13,621 nt of DNA from Terriglobia bacterium (lineage in GTDB: Bacteria; Acidobacteriota; Terriglobia; UBA7540). The notes beneath the pieces are model-generated. The model ran no database searches. It saw only the letters and a list, made by a program, of their open reading frames with translations, and had not been told where the DNA came from. The stretch's first letter is position 1, and each line of letters begins with the position of its first letter. Positions 5,850 through 13,585 of this stretch are shown piece by piece. The position numbers and the translations under genes were made by a program. Location: NCBI GenBank assembly GCA_030040455.1, contig JASHTR010000057.1, forward strand, positions 1-13,621, given 5' to 3'.

Positions 5850-7277
5850 TCACGGGTTCTGGCTGTTCAGGTGTTCAACCTGCTCCTGGACCTGCTTCAT
5901 GAGCTGGCGGTTCAGCTCCTGCAACTGCTGTTCAAGAACGGCCCTCTGCTCCTCAAGCTGCTGCTGGAGCATCTGGAACTGGCGAAACATTTCCTCCCGC
6001 TGTCCCTCGCTTTCGCGCCAATTTCGCCAGAAGTCTTCCTGAAAGGCTTTCAACTTCACTGTTGCCGCTGGATCGAGCATGTGGATTTGAATGTTGCCCG
6101 TCATGGTTTGGACTCGCAGGTCTTCCCCGCCGCCGTAAAGGGCGCCGGCCTCGCGGAGCGATCCACCCATGAACCCATCGCCGGAACTTCGAATTTCCAA
6201 CGGGAAGTCAGAGAGGATCCGGTTTCCGCGCGCATTACCGATGAAAGCGTTGATGGTGAGGGGCAGCTTCGGTGGCAGGTAAACATCCACATCGCCCGTC
6301 TGGGTTTGGAGGCTTGAGGAGCCAAACGTCTGGTGGCTCGCATCAATACGCGCCAGAATGCGTCCTGCAAGGGTTTGAGCGCGCACCGAACTCATGGCCT
6401 GGAGCAGGTTGATATTGCCATCCGCCGTTCGGACGATTACGCCTCCGCGCGCCCCCGCCACCTGGACGTTTCCCCCTGCCGTTTGCGCGTGCACGGTATT
6501 TCCGCACTGTCCCAGATGAATTTGTCCGCCCGCTGTTTGGACGGAAACCGGTCCGGAGGCGGCCAGAATCGTGATGTTTCCGCCGCCCGTTCGGGCCTCG
6601 ACGGGGCCGTTTACAATTCCCGCCACAATCTGCCCGCCTTGCGTTTCCAGCAGGGCGCTCCCATTAACATTTCCCACCTGGATCGCCCCACCCGCCGTCC
6701 TTGCGCGGACGCTCGCGCCGACGTTGCCGAGATGGATTGTTCCTCCGCCGGCCGAGACAAGCACGGGCCCGGTAACGTTGCCGGCGCGGATATCTCCGCC
6801 ACCGGTTGCTGCGCCGAACTGGCCTTCCAGATTTTCCACGAGCACGTTCCCTGCGTGAGTGCGGATATTCAGATTAAACTTTAAGGGAGATTCCACGTCG
6901 AACTTCGCGCTCAAAGAGCCGGGATTAATTCCGCAGGCAAACCTGCCGGCAAGAGTTATTGCACCCTTCGCTGTGAGCGCTTCAAGATCATAATGCGTGA
7001 GGCAGTTCCGCGCTTCCTGCGCGTTCCGTGTATATACGGCAAGATGCACCACGCACCGCAGATGATTGGGATCGCCCGGTTTTACTTCTATTGTGCCCGG
7101 TTCGGCACGCAGAACGAGCCACCCGCCCTGCTCGACCGGAACGTCATAACGAATTTCTTCAACCCACGCCCTGCCCTCGCGGTGAGGGACGCCCCGTGTA
7201 ACCTCCGGCGGGTTGGCCGGAAATCCCACCGCACGGGCGCCCAGGACCAGCGCTAACAGAACGGCCAGCCGAGTCAT
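5850..7277 (-). CDS. Exported DUF4097-family beta-solenoid protein with C-terminal coiled coil
   Basis: A 475-residue protein with a signal peptide at 1-18. Residues 148-309 are nine tandem 18-residue units of the form G-N-V-x-G-x-V-x-x-x-T-x-G-G-x-I-x-x, typical of DUF4097 adhesin-like beta-strand repeats predicted to stack into a solenoid. More such strands follow, ending near residue 402 (VQTMTGNIQIH). Residues ~415-473 form a charged, Gln-rich helix (QMLQQQLEEQ, LEQQLQELNRQ) that should make a coiled coil, an unusual addition for this family. The start at 7277 shares ATGA with the stop of the anti-sigma gene and has a GAGG site just ahead, indicating translational coupling. As third gene of the sigma operon it is likely part of the envelope signal or of the response. 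No enzyme motif was seen; the molecular function is unknown. Confidence 0.85.
   Translation of the reverse strand: MTRLAVLLALVLGARAVGFPANPPEVTRGVPHREGRAWVEEIRYDVPVEQGGWLVLRAEPGTIEVKPGDPNHLRCVVHLAVYTRNAQEARNCLTHYDLEALTAKGAITLAGRFACGINPGSLSAKFDVESPLKFNLNIRTHAGNVLVENLEGQFGAATGGGDIRAGNVTGPVLVSAGGGTIHLGNVGASVRARTAGGAIQVGNVNGSALLETQGGQIVAGIVNGPVEARTGGGNITILAASGPVSVQTAGGQIHLGQCGNTVHAQTAGGNVQVAGARGGVIVRTADGNINLLQAMSSVRAQTLAGRILARIDASHQTFGSSSLQTQTGDVDVYLPPKLPLTINAFIGNARGNRILSDFPLEIRSSGDGFMGGSLREAGALYGGGEDLRVQTMTGNIQIHMLDPAATVKLKAFQEDFWRNWRESEGQREEMFRQFQMLQQQLEEQRAVLEQQLQELNRQLMKQVQEQVEHLNSQNP
6351..6836 (-). repeat. Nine tandem 54-base coding repeats in the DUF4097 gene
   Basis: This part of the gene encodes residues 148-309, nine consecutive units of exactly 18 residues without insertions or deletions. 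The protein pattern is conserved (Gly-Asn-Val start, Thr-x-Gly-Gly centre, Ile/Val end), while the DNA of the units differs at many codons, which suggests old duplication kept in phase by structural selection. The first unit starts ENLEGQ and the last ends GRILA. Confidence 0.8.
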
Positions 7278-8206
7278 CTTGCCCCCTCGAATGTCTGAAG
7301 AGCGGAAATAGCCTTCATGCGCACGTAGGCGTTTGACTTCTGACCGGCAAACTTCCGAAGGGCGGGGAGAAGAGCTTCATCCCGCTCATCCAGCACGTGG
7401 TTCACAAGCTCGTCGATTGCTGCCACGCGGACGCCGGAATTGGAATCCTGCTCGACAGCTTCGATCAGGGCCCCCTCGACGCTCGGACCCCAGTCCATCG
7501 CCTGAACGCATCGCAAGGCTTCGAGCCGCACGCCGGGATTCGGGTCATGACCGAGCGCGTTGAGCAGGGCACTCTTGACGGCGGGATCGGTGCTTTGCGA
7601 TTTCAGCGCGGCGAGCGTGTCAAGGCGAATGCCGGGATTATCGTAGTTTCTCATGGCGTTCAGCAGGATTTGGCGAATGCGCGGATTTTCAACCGAGCCT
7701 TCGAGCGTGACGTGATGCTCGGCGTTCACGGTGATGAAGACTTTGTTCTCTCCGGGATCGGGTGCAACTTGGCTGACGTTGCTGATGCGGCCCAAGTCGA
7801 TGCCGGCCATCGACGCCTGGTTAGCCGCCGGCTTTGCCGAAGGCTGCATGTTGCTTGAACGAGCGCGAAGCATCCATCCCAGCCCGAACGCCAGGGCAAT
7901 CACGGTGAGCGTTCCTGCCGCACGGGAAGGATGAAGCGGCATCCAATCCGTCAACAGCCGGCGCCAACCGAACTGCTCCCGATCGAGGGATGCCTCCAGC
8001 GCTTGCCGGCAGCGGACCAGCAGCTCCGGCGTGGCATCCCGCGAAGCCCTTTGGCCGAGCAGGTTGTGCAGGCGACGCGCCTGCTCCAGCTTCTCCCGGC
8101 AGTTCGGACACTCCGCCGCATGACGCTCAACCGCCTCAGTCTCGGAAGGCAAGAGCTCCTCGTAAGAATAAAGCGTCGCACTCCGTTCAAATTCTTCGCA
8201 GTTCAT
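7274..8206 (-). CDS. Membrane-anchored zinc-finger anti-sigma factor with HEAT repeats
   Basis: A 310-residue protein starting at 8206, where GGAAG lies 5 bases ahead; a start at 8218 lacks a ribosome site. The N-terminus carries the zinc anti-sigma motif H-x3-C-x2-C (His29, Cys33, Cys36 in HAAECPNC), which binds ECF sigma factors in the cytosol. One membrane helix lies at ~97-113 (AGTLTVIALAFGLGWML). Residues ~172-305, on the periplasmic side, form about four HEAT-like helical repeats (DNPGIRLDTLAALK, DPNPGVRLEALRCVQ, DSNSGVRVAAIDELV, SNAYVRMKAISAL). These probably act as a protein-binding sensor. It follows the sigma gene, separated by repeat copy B, and is coupled by ATGA to the DUF4097 gene. 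The expected role is to hold the sigma factor inactive until an envelope signal reaches the HEAT domain; this is inferred from domain order. Confidence 0.88.
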   Translation of the reverse strand: MNCEEFERSATLYSYEELLPSETEAVERHAAECPNCREKLEQARRLHNLLGQRASRDATPELLVRCRQALEASLDREQFGWRRLLTDWMPLHPSRAAGTLTVIALAFGLGWMLRARSSNMQPSAKPAANQASMAGIDLGRISNVSQVAPDPGENKVFITVNAEHHVTLEGSVENPRIRQILLNAMRNYDNPGIRLDTLAALKSQSTDPAVKSALLNALGHDPNPGVRLEALRCVQAMDWGPSVEGALIEAVEQDSNSGVRVAAIDELVNHVLDERDEALLPALRKFAGQKSNAYVRMKAISALQTFEGAR

Positions 8207-8270
8207 CTTTACTTCCATATTGCCGTGCCGCGGTCTGCTCTTAATAGAATGTCAAGGAAGCCGCTTTCAC

Positions 8271-8407
8271 TGTCATTCTGAGCGGCAGCGAAGAATCCCT
8301 GCATGTGGAGAACTCAATCCAATGCGGGGATTCTTCCTTCGCTCCGCTCAGGGCCGCCTTCGGCTCCTCAGAATGACATGCCCACAGACCTTTTCAGCAT
8401 CCTGTTA
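8271..8407 (-). repeat. Dispersed inverted-repeat element, copy B, supplying the sigma stop codon
   Basis: This is a 137-base element, the reverse-orientation counterpart of copy A. On the minus strand it opens with TAACAGGATGCTGA (8394-8407), whose first three bases are the stop codon of the sigma gene. A 15-base spacer follows, then the inverted-repeat body from TGTCATTCTGAG (8367-8378) to CTCAGAATGACA (8271-8282). The body carries GCGAAGGAAGAATCCC and GGGATTCTTCGC inner arms, and a small GCCGAAGGCGGC hairpin in one arm. It fills most of the 198-base gap between the sigma and anti-sigma genes, so their shared transcript would carry a strong intercistronic hairpin. Confidence 0.85.
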
Positions 8408-9019
8408 AATCAGGTCCACTAACTCCGCGCGCAACTTATGCGTCGCCCGGAACAGACAGTTCTTGACGGTATCTTCCGAAGCGCCTACTAACTCACCGAT
8501 CGTCCGCAGCCTTAAACCCTCATAATGCCGCAACTCAAAAACCATCCGTTCCCGTGGACTGAGGCCTTTCAAGGCCTCGTTGAGGCGACCGTCGATCTCC
8601 TTAGCTTGTAACTGCCGCTCAGGATCGAGCGCCGCCCGGTCTTCAGCGACGGTTTGGAAGAACTCTGGCTGGTCATCTTCAGACCCAGGGCCTTGAACCT
8701 CCATCTTGCGGCCCTGCCGCCGCAAATGGTCCAGGCAGACGTTCACGACCACGCGGTAAAGCCAGGTAGAAAAACTGGATTGAAAGCGAAAACGATGGAG
8801 CGAGCGATAAACCTTCAGAAACACTTCCTGATAGAGATCGGCGACATCTTCCGCCGACCCCACCATCCGAAGCGTCAGCCTCAATACATCCCGATCGTAC
8901 AGGCGCACCAAGGCTTCAAACGCCACTCGGTCGCCTGCCTGTGCCCGACCAACCAGAACCAGATCGTCCTTGATCGGGGCCTTCGCGTTCTGCTTTAGCT
9001 CCAAACAGGCGCCATCCAT
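8405..9019 (-). CDS. ECF-type RNA polymerase sigma factor
   Basis: This 204-residue protein directs RNA polymerase to a small regulon. The start at 9019 (ATG) has GGAAG 8 bases ahead; the longer frame begins at a TTG without a site. Region 2 spans ~33-103: VAFEALVRLYDRDVLRLTLR, then DVADLYQEVFLKVYRSL and STWLYRVVVNVCLDHLRR, carrying core binding and -10 recognition. Region 4 spans ~143-198: LNEALKGLSPRERMVFELRH, the helix-turn-helix IGELVGASEDTVKNCLFRA. An acidic linker (113-137) joins them, and the first ~24 residues are a short extension. It leads an operon with its anti-sigma factor and a DUF4097 protein, pointing to envelope stress or surface control. ECF factors usually activate their own operon; I could not identify a promoter for it in 9020-9235. 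Confidence 0.93.
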   Translation of the reverse strand: MDGACLELKQNAKAPIKDDLVLVGRAQAGDRVAFEALVRLYDRDVLRLTLRMVGSAEDVADLYQEVFLKVYRSLHRFRFQSSFSTWLYRVVVNVCLDHLRRQGRKMEVQGPGSEDDQPEFFQTVAEDRAALDPERQLQAKEIDGRLNEALKGLSPRERMVFELRHYEGLRLRTIGELVGASEDTVKNCLFRATHKLRAELVDLI

Positions 9020-9235
9020 GAGGAAGTCTTCCAAGGGCCCAGAAAGCGGCGCGGCGTTACGATCGCCGACAAAAGCATACAGTCAGGTTAGACGCCCGGC
9101 GCGGAAAAAGGTGAGCCGTCAAAGCCGGGAGACCCCCCAGGTAGCGCAGCGTTCGCTTTGTAACGCTGCGGCTTTTCCGTTTTTTCAAAGGGGACCTCGA
9201 AAGGCCACAAGGTGTTAAATCGCGGTTGCTTACGC
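9020..9235. other. Gap between sigma gene and YHS gene with possible plus-strand RNA
   Basis: This 216-base region has no supported coding sequence. On the plus strand, 9103-9117 (GGAAAAAGGTGAGCC) and 9123-9138 (AGCCGGGAGACCCCCC) are followed by an intrinsic terminator at 9145-9187. The second motif resembles the B12-box consensus of cobalamin riboswitches at about 13 of 16 positions. The long middle part of a true cobalamin aptamer is missing and no plus-strand gene follows. It may be a small RNA, a decayed riboswitch, or chance. On the minus strand the region is the upstream DNA of the sigma operon. Confidence 0.3.
9145..9187 (+). terminator. Intrinsic terminator on the plus strand
   Basis: A perfect 9-base-pair stem (9145-9153 CGCAGCGTT with 9162-9170 AACGCTGCG) closes an 8-base loop. 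It is followed by GCTTTTCCG and a six-T run, which is the canonical form of a factor-independent terminator reading on plus. On minus it is preceded by As and not followed by Ts, so it does not terminate the minus-strand genes. All annotated genes nearby are on minus, so the transcript it would end is unknown. Confidence 0.6.
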
Positions 9236-9535
9236 TCAGGAGGCGGCGCGCTTCTGGTATTGCTCCAGGCACTCGTCGGAGCAAAAGTGGAGGAACGTCC
9301 CATGCCATTCGAGACGATGAGATAGCTCGGTGGAGACGAACATCCCGCATACCGGATCCCGCACCGTTTCGCCGCGTATCGTCTGCTTTTCCTGACCGGG
9401 GGAAAACCCGGCATGGGGGCTGCGTGGAGGATGACCTGTCGCGGGGCCAAAAAATCTGCGAAAAGTGGAAGCGATAAATCGCACGGCCGCCACCGCCAGG
9501 ATCAAGTCGAAGATAATATCCAGTAATCGAGCCAT
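9236..9535 (-). CDS. Small membrane-anchored YHS-like metal-binding protein
   Basis: A 99-residue protein. Residues 3-24 are hydrophobic (LLDIIFDLILAVAAVRFIAS) and probably form one membrane helix, followed by an Arg-rich patch. The C-terminus (59-95) has RDPVCGMFVST and HFCSDECLEQYQ. This is a YHS/TRASH-like arrangement in which Cys63, Cys85 and Cys89 with a His could bind a metal ion, as in domains of copper-handling and metal-sensing proteins. It starts 50 bases after the stop of the TPR gene on the same strand, so the two are probably cotranscribed. AGGTG sits just 2 bases before the ATG, a short spacing. Which metal it binds, or whether it is a sensor or chaperone, cannot be told from sequence. 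Confidence 0.8.
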   Translation of the reverse strand: MARLLDIIFDLILAVAAVRFIASTFRRFFGPATGHPPRSPHAGFSPGQEKQTIRGETVRDPVCGMFVSTELSHRLEWHGTFLHFCSDECLEQYQKRAAS

Positions 9536-9585
9536 CTCACCTGTGTGACGAACGGGCCGCTCCGCAGGATACCGGAGGGTTTATG

Positions 9586-10221
9586 TCACGATACCGGACT
9601 CGCCGAAGGCGTAGCCGCCGCCTTATCCAGGCTTTCCTTGAGCTGGTCAAGGTTAGGATAACCGGGATTGATTCTGTGAAGCTCCTCCCACGCCTTCCGG
9701 GCCGCAGTGAGGTCGTGCGCCCCTTCCAGGTTCACGACAACGAGATTAAACAGCGTAGGAGCGTGATGCGGATCGATCCGTAAAGCCTCCTGTAATTCAC
9801 TGAGCGCGTCGCGTGTATCCCCAAGATTAAAATAGCACGTTGCGAGGTCCGTGCGGGCATCAGCGTTTTTAGGTTCCAATTGCAGCGCCTGCTGATACCA
9901 GGAAATGGCTTCGCGGAAGCGATGCCGGTCATACAGAAAATCAGCCAGCTTCAGGCGCGGTTGAGGGTCTGCCGGGTTTCGGGTCGAGGCGCTTTCAAAG
10001 AATTGGATAATCTCGTTATCCGTGACGGGAGGATGCCCTTGAGGAAGGCCGGAGACTTCCTCGCCCGTTGAGCCGTTCTGAGCTCCCGCAGCCTCCGGAT
10101 TCGGCGCATTCAGCGAAACGCTGGTGGCCGACCTTGGCGCTTTCCGAGCGCTAAATACGTAACCCGCAAGGAAACCGACTCCCAGGAAGACAATCGCCGT
10201 AATGATGGTCTCTTTCTTCAT
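9586..10221 (-). CDS. Single-pass membrane TPR protein (NrfG/CcmH-like)
   Basis: A 211-residue protein. The ATG at 10221 was chosen because the longer frame uses TTG and adds six residues without family features; neither start has a good ribosome site. Residues 4-24 form an N-terminal membrane anchor (IITAIVFLGVGFLAGYVFSA), followed by a low-complexity linker (to ~65). Three TPR units follow: PQPRLKLADFLYDRHRFREA, ADARTDLATCYFNLGDTRDA, and one starting APTLFNLVVVNLEGAHDLTA. The layout resembles the C-terminal periplasmic half of the cytochrome c maturation proteins CcmH/CycH or NrfG, but no other ccm gene is present, so a general scaffold role is safer. It sits between the DUF5107 gene and the YHS gene, all on minus with short gaps. 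Confidence 0.85.
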   Translation of the reverse strand: MKKETIITAIVFLGVGFLAGYVFSARKAPRSATSVSLNAPNPEAAGAQNGSTGEEVSGLPQGHPPVTDNEIIQFFESASTRNPADPQPRLKLADFLYDRHRFREAISWYQQALQLEPKNADARTDLATCYFNLGDTRDALSELQEALRIDPHHAPTLFNLVVVNLEGAHDLTAARKAWEELHRINPGYPNLDQLKESLDKAAATPSASPVS

Positions 10222-10294
10222 CCGACAGCTTGGCAGCAAAACGAGTGTATCGGAGGCTTGTGACCAGCGTCAAGGAGGGTAGAAAGATCGACGT

Positions 10295-13200
10295 TCATCG
10301 CCCCGGCGGACGGTTCATTTCGCTCAACGCCAGCCGGGCTTGCCAGAAGAGGGGATCGAGAGCGAGAGCGCGACGAAAATCCGTGGTGGCATTTTCCAGG
10401 TTCCGGCTGTAGCGCTCCGCCAAGCCGGCAGTGAAGTAGTTGTAAGACTGGGCGCGCGGCTGTTTCGAGCTTTGGATGCAGCGGTCCATTATCTTTTGCG
10501 CATCTTCGCCCTGGCCGAGCTTTTCAAGGGCCAGCGCGGAATAGACAGCGGAAGTATCGATTGCATCCTTCCCGCTTTCAGCCGCGCTTCTCCAGGCAGC
10601 TTGTGCTTCGGCCGTCTTGCCTTGCGCCTGAAGGGCCAGTCCCAACCCATAGAGCTGCTCTTCCTGGTGGGGTTTGCCGGGCCGGCCCACGCCCAGGTTT
10701 TCAGGGTATTCCATCGCTTCTCGAAAGGCGAGCTCTGCGTCTTTGGGCCGGTGGTCCTGAAGCGCAGCATTGCCCTTTTCCACGTTGGCGAGAACAAACA
10801 GATTGTGGATTTCTTGTCCACCCTCCCGGGGCTTGAAATGATGGCTCATGAGCGCGGCCAGCGCGTCATTGAATTTTGATTCTTCGATGAGGAGCAAAAC
10901 GTAGCGCGCCCGCACGGCGTCGCGCGCGAGGACGGGGGTCGGGGCGTTCTTGAAGAGTTGGGAGCGCGCGGAGATATTTCCGGTCTGGGCGTAGATTTCG
11001 TCGAGATCTGGATAAAGCCGGTAATTGGCGGGACGGAGGTGAATGGCACGCGCATAAAAACCCGCCGCGCTGGGAAGGTCCTTCTTGACGCGCCAAGCAT
11101 AAACCCCAAGGTTGCGCAACAGGGCCGCGTTGTCAAATCCCTCGCCCAGCGCCTTAAACCACAAGCTGGCCGCCTCGGGATAGCGCCCTTGCGCAAAAAG
11201 GAAGTTGGCGAGCGCGTACTGGGCATGGGCGTCCGTGGGGTGACGCGCGATCGCCTCCGCGAGCACGATGGCGTCCGAAACTCGATTCGGGAAGACGTCA
11301 TCACACGGCAACGACTTGGCTTTCTGAGCGTCGTCCGTGGCCTGCCCGGTCTTGCCTTCTGCCCGCGCGTTCGAAGCCAGGTAGTAATAAATCATCGGTG
11401 AAGGGTTCGGGCTTTCTGCTGCAGCGTGCAAGACCGCGTCCGAAGAGGTCCAGGCGCCGAGGTCGTGGTACCAGGCGGCGATGGCGACATAATTTTGTGG
11501 ATCGATGCCGATAATCCTGGTCCAGCTTTCCTTTCCACCGGTTAGCGGTCCGGAAGCCTGCGCATCCAGCCATTGCTCGGCAAGCGCGTATGGCAACAGA
11601 GGCATTTTTTGAACCGCTTCGGCCGAAGCCTCGACGGCCTGCCGGCCGTTCCCGGCCAGGCGCTCCGCAACCGCCAGATCCGCCAGCGCGAAAGCGTCGC
11701 CAGGATTGTAACCGATCGCGCGTCGTAGCAGGTTGGCCGCTTCAATGTAATTCCCCCGCTGGATGGCAATCTCTCCGAGCTCCGCAAAAGCCGGAGCTAA
11801 GGGCCCGCCATAGTGGATTGACGCCCAGAAGGCATCCTCCGCCAGCGTCAAGCGTCCCGCCGCACGGTAGATGACGCCCGCGACGTAATGGGTGGAAGGG
11901 TCTTCGCCGTCGCGAGCCAAGGCGCGAGCAACCAGAGATTCCGCTTTCTGAAAGTCCACCGCAAGATATGCGTATGTCGCCTCTTTGACCAGCGCGGGGA
12001 TGTAACCGGGGTCGCGTTCGAGCAGCTCATCATAGACCTTCAAGGCCGCCTGGCGGTCGCCACTCTTTTCGAGAAACAGGCCGTGAAGGTAAACCTCTTC
12101 TATGGGCGTCTGGGACGTATAAGCGATTCGATGGAGATGCGTGCCGGCGGCCTGAACGAAATCAGGATTTCCGTCAACCGGCTCCGCCGCCGCCCAATGC
12201 AAAATTGTTTGCCCGTCGGTGGACCGGATCTCAACGCTGAGATCCTTCCGGGCTTGCTCAAGGTTCTGAACCGGGAGGGTGAAGGGTGACGGTTGAAGAG
12301 GCTCGAAGTGGACGTGTGGAAATTCGCGCAGCAGTTTTGACCCTAGCTTCACCATCACCGTTGCGTCAGGCACATCCGCCACCGGGCTGACCAGCAGTTT
12401 CACAAAATACACTGCGTTGGGATCCCCCCGCTCCACGTGCTCCACCTGTTGCGCTTGACCTTGATTCAAATACACGACGTTAAGGGCCATCTGGCGGGTG
12501 GCCTCCACGAATCCGCCATCCAGCCCGCGGACGGGATACCAGTATTCAGTCCAGGTCTCAACCCGCCGGGGATCCATTAACTCCCGGTAACCCTGGGTGA
12601 AGAAGCGCCCGCTTTGAATCTCGTTATATGGACCATCATTGTCGGAAAGGATTTTGGCCCAGATCAGGCCGCTTGGCGCTGTGCCCCAGGTCCAGACCTT
12701 CTTCCCCGCATCCTGGCGGGAATTCGCCACGTGCACCACGCCGTAATTGGATTGGTGATAATAGACTCCAAAAAAGTTACGCTGAGACGCGCGTGCAAAA
12801 ATGGCGAGCGCATGAGGGTCGTTCTTATACCAGCTTCGGTTCACCCCCTGCCACACAGGCCAGCTCGCCACCACGGCAAAAGGATCGTCGGAGATGGTTT
12901 CCCGCATGGGATAAATGTATTGCATGTCTTCCGTCGCCTTGACGGCGGCGTTGGCCCAGAAGAGGTACAAGTGCGGCAGGGGCGTCGAATTAAACAGCGT
13001 CACCCGCTGCTCCACGCGCGCTGTCTCGGGCCGCAAGGTTAGCGCCACTTCCCAGTGCATGTTCGAGACCCAATCCACGGCGCCCACCACCGCCGTCGCG
13101 CTGCCGTCAGGATTGTGGGTCAGGCGAGATTCCACTGGCGAGACGGTGATGTCCGTGTGCGCGTAAGGAAAACTGAATTCGATACCGCCGGAAATCCATG

Positions 13201-13585
13201 CCCCGCGTGGCCCGACGAGGCCGTATTTGACGACGTGGTTGCGGTAGAGCACTTCGCGTCGGTCGATCTTGTCATAGATAGAGTAGAGATGCCCGCCGAG
13301 GTCCGGGAGAATGGTCAGTTTCAAGTAGTTGTTCTCAAGGAAGATCGCCCGGTACGCCTTCGGAACGCGCTGGCTGGTGAGGTCGTCGAGCATCGCATAT
13401 GGATAGACGGGGCCTCTATTGTGCAGCAGCGGGAATGGCGGGTTGGGATCCGCCGGCCCGAGCAGATAGGTCGGAATGGTAATCGTCCCTTCCCAGGCCT
13501 GAACCGCTGCTCCCCGCGCGCCGAGCGGCGCGAGCATCAAGGAAAGAACCAGGCCAGTGAGGATCCCATACTTTTCTATTCGCAT
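10295..13585 (-). CDS. Exported DUF5107 protein with C-terminal TPR array
   Basis: A 1096-residue protein with GGGAG 8 bases before the ATG. Residues 1-26 are a signal peptide. Residues ~28-365 match the DUF5107 domain, predicted to have a galactose-mutarotase-like beta-sandwich: LPDLGGHLYSIYDK (93-106), GGIEFSFPYAHT (133-144), NEIQSGRFFTQG (321-332) and WTEYWYPV (345-352). A beta-rich linker (~366-490) follows, then about a dozen TPR-like helical repeats from ~495 to the end, for example LHGLFLEKSGDRQAALKVYD and YALANFLFAQGRYPEAASLW. Near 920-1000 lies a conserved patch including HFKPREGG and YPENLGVGRP, which I recall from this family. The mutarotase-like fold suggests carbohydrate binding or processing outside the cytoplasm, but the activity is not established. 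It ends 73 bases before the TPR-anchor gene, likely in one operon; the promoter would lie beyond the window edge. Confidence 0.88.
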   Translation of the reverse strand: MRIEKYGILTGLVLSLMLAPLGARGAAVQAWEGTITIPTYLLGPADPNPPFPLLHNRGPVYPYAMLDDLTSQRVPKAYRAIFLENNYLKLTILPDLGGHLYSIYDKIDRREVLYRNHVVKYGLVGPRGAWISGGIEFSFPYAHTDITVSPVESRLTHNPDGSATAVVGAVDWVSNMHWEVALTLRPETARVEQRVTLFNSTPLPHLYLFWANAAVKATEDMQYIYPMRETISDDPFAVVASWPVWQGVNRSWYKNDPHALAIFARASQRNFFGVYYHQSNYGVVHVANSRQDAGKKVWTWGTAPSGLIWAKILSDNDGPYNEIQSGRFFTQGYRELMDPRRVETWTEYWYPVRGLDGGFVEATRQMALNVVYLNQGQAQQVEHVERGDPNAVYFVKLLVSPVADVPDATVMVKLGSKLLREFPHVHFEPLQPSPFTLPVQNLEQARKDLSVEIRSTDGQTILHWAAAEPVDGNPDFVQAAGTHLHRIAYTSQTPIEEVYLHGLFLEKSGDRQAALKVYDELLERDPGYIPALVKEATYAYLAVDFQKAESLVARALARDGEDPSTHYVAGVIYRAAGRLTLAEDAFWASIHYGGPLAPAFAELGEIAIQRGNYIEAANLLRRAIGYNPGDAFALADLAVAERLAGNGRQAVEASAEAVQKMPLLPYALAEQWLDAQASGPLTGGKESWTRIIGIDPQNYVAIAAWYHDLGAWTSSDAVLHAAAESPNPSPMIYYYLASNARAEGKTGQATDDAQKAKSLPCDDVFPNRVSDAIVLAEAIARHPTDAHAQYALANFLFAQGRYPEAASLWFKALGEGFDNAALLRNLGVYAWRVKKDLPSAAGFYARAIHLRPANYRLYPDLDEIYAQTGNISARSQLFKNAPTPVLARDAVRARYVLLLIEESKFNDALAALMSHHFKPREGGQEIHNLFVLANVEKGNAALQDHRPKDAELAFREAMEYPENLGVGRPGKPHQEEQLYGLGLALQAQGKTAEAQAAWRSAAESGKDAIDTSAVYSALALEKLGQGEDAQKIMDRCIQSSKQPRAQSYNYFTAGLAERYSRNLENATTDFRRALALDPLFWQARLALSEMNRPPGR

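Noticed and set aside
4887..6317. 476-codon plus-strand open frame across the PDZ gene and DUF4097 gene end
   Set aside because: It is antisense to two well-supported genes and crosses the terminator hairpin. The translation is rich in His/Arg and lacks any domain pattern, as expected of a shadow frame in high-GC DNA.
9022..9032. GGAAGTCTTCC palindrome just upstream of the sigma start as an operator
   Set aside because: It is short, overlaps the ribosome site, and occurs once; nothing else supports a binding site.
9103..9138. Cobalamin riboswitch
   Set aside because: Only two short blocks resemble the consensus. The aptamer core between them is absent and no plus-strand gene follows, so it is not called as a feature of that type.
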